In this document: piece by piece, positions 63,713 to 64,000 of the stretch
Layout: each line of letters begins with the position of its first letter
Position numbering within the stretch: the first letter of the stretch is position 1
From: Treponema sp.
GTDB lineage: Bacteria > Spirochaetota > Spirochaetia > Treponematales > Treponemataceae
Reading direction: 5' to 3'
Length of the DNA: 64,000 bases
Assembly: GCA_017469785.1 (NCBI GenBank)
Contig: JAFUFU010000003.1
Coordinates: 1-64,000 of the forward strand
The notes under the pieces: model-generated
Databases searched by the model: none
Told to the model about the DNA's origin: nothing
What the model saw: only the letters and a program-made list of their open reading frames with translations
Translations under genes and position numbers: made by a program

Positions 63713-64000
63713 ATGTCACGACGAAGAGTTGTCATAACGGGACTGGGAGTTGTTTCTCCTGTCGGAAATACAGTTGAGGAAACTTGGAACAATGTCAAAA
63801 ACGGAAAATGTGGAATTACAAATATCACTTTGTTTGACCCGAGCCGTATTCCGGTAAAGGTTGCGGGCGAAGTAAAGGATTTTGACATTACAAAATACGG
63901 AATTGATTCAAAAGCCACTCGAAAAATGGCCCGATTCTCAAAATTTTGTCTTGCGGCCAGCGCACAGGCAATTGCCGATTCCGGTTATACGGGCGAATCA
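63713..64000 (+). CDS. fabF: Beta-ketoacyl-ACP synthase II, 5' part
   Basis: The first 96 codons run off the window. The N-terminus RRVVITGLGVVSPVGNTVEETW, with ITNITLFDPSRIPVKVAGEV and KMARFSKF, is diagnostic of FabF/KASII, which condenses malonyl-ACP with acyl-ACP in fatty acid synthesis. The catalytic cysteine and histidines lie beyond the end. TAGGAG precedes the ATG, directly after a terminator hairpin. Confidence 0.93.
   Translation, partial: MSRRRVVITGLGVVSPVGNTVEETWNNVKNGKCGITNITLFDPSRIPVKVAGEVKDFDITKYGIDSKATRKMARFSKFCLAASAQAIADSGYTGES

Overview
The window looks like part of a host-associated spirochaete chromosome, most likely Treponema. This rests on the gene mix (SpoIIE-type phosphatases with a 7TM sensor, a TrpXYZ-type importer, GTP-dependent PEP carboxykinase, a stand-alone AICAR transformylase, sugar ABC importer genes, MCP and GGDEF sensors) and on the TATAAT-rich spacers. 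No rRNA or marker gene fixes the species. There is no CRISPR array, intact prophage or complete insertion sequence, and no gene-free stretch exceeds 300 bases.

Layout. 0-4 kb: a DUF4143 ATPase, then a type I restriction hsdR gene in pieces (frameshifted N-terminal fragment, hairpin repeat, an opposing RNase III-like gene, C-terminal fragment). 4-14.5 kb: tRNA-CAU, a gltX operon, a TrpYZ-type importer divergent from an M18 aminopeptidase, a 7TM/SpoIIE phosphatase and a secreted esterase-like protein. 14.5-22.5 kb: pckG, an orphan RelB/DinJ-like protein with an acidic tail, a secreted EEP-family hydrolase, a SpoIIE phosphatase fused to an RsbW-like kinase next to an STAS protein, a zinc-ribbon/SUMF1 protein and a Rex regulator. 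22.5-25.2 kb: a decayed sucrose/fructan locus (GH32 remnant, LacI regulator, fructokinase with two in-frame UGA codons). 25.2-31.8 kb: serC and serA, with two Rex-box-like palindromes around the serC promoter, a HAD phosphatase, AICAR transformylase and an S41-like lipoprotein.

31.9-42.4 kb: an intact sugar operon: LacI regulator, binding protein, two permeases, an amylosucrase-like GH13, a GH65 phosphorylase fused to beta-phosphoglucomutase, and fructokinase. It probably imports sucrose or a related glucoside and converts both halves to hexose phosphates, which would make the decayed locus dispensable. 42.4-64 kb: a TrpX-type binding protein (probable partner of the importer 33 kb away), YbaK, a MATE exporter, GGDEF sensors, gpmI, a 45-residue basic protein, mscL, a two-component system, an anion permease, an orphan DNA methyltransferase, an O-acetylhomoserine sulfhydrylase-like enzyme, a solute-binding lipoprotein, guanine deaminase, an MCP and the start of fabF.

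The most distinctive feature is a set of palindromic repeat families. Elements of about 100-155 bp with CACAGAG, CACAGAT or CGCAGAT arms sit between genes, several inside operons next to ribosome-binding sites. Separate multi-hairpin elements lie in broken hsdR, the gltX leader and after the AICAR transformylase gene. A G/C-rich element follows serA, and a related copy is translated in frame as the N-terminus of a histidine kinase. A REP-like palindrome seems to supply the -35 box of the small basic protein gene. Several genes start only a few bases after their -10 box without a Shine-Dalgarno, suggesting leaderless transcripts.
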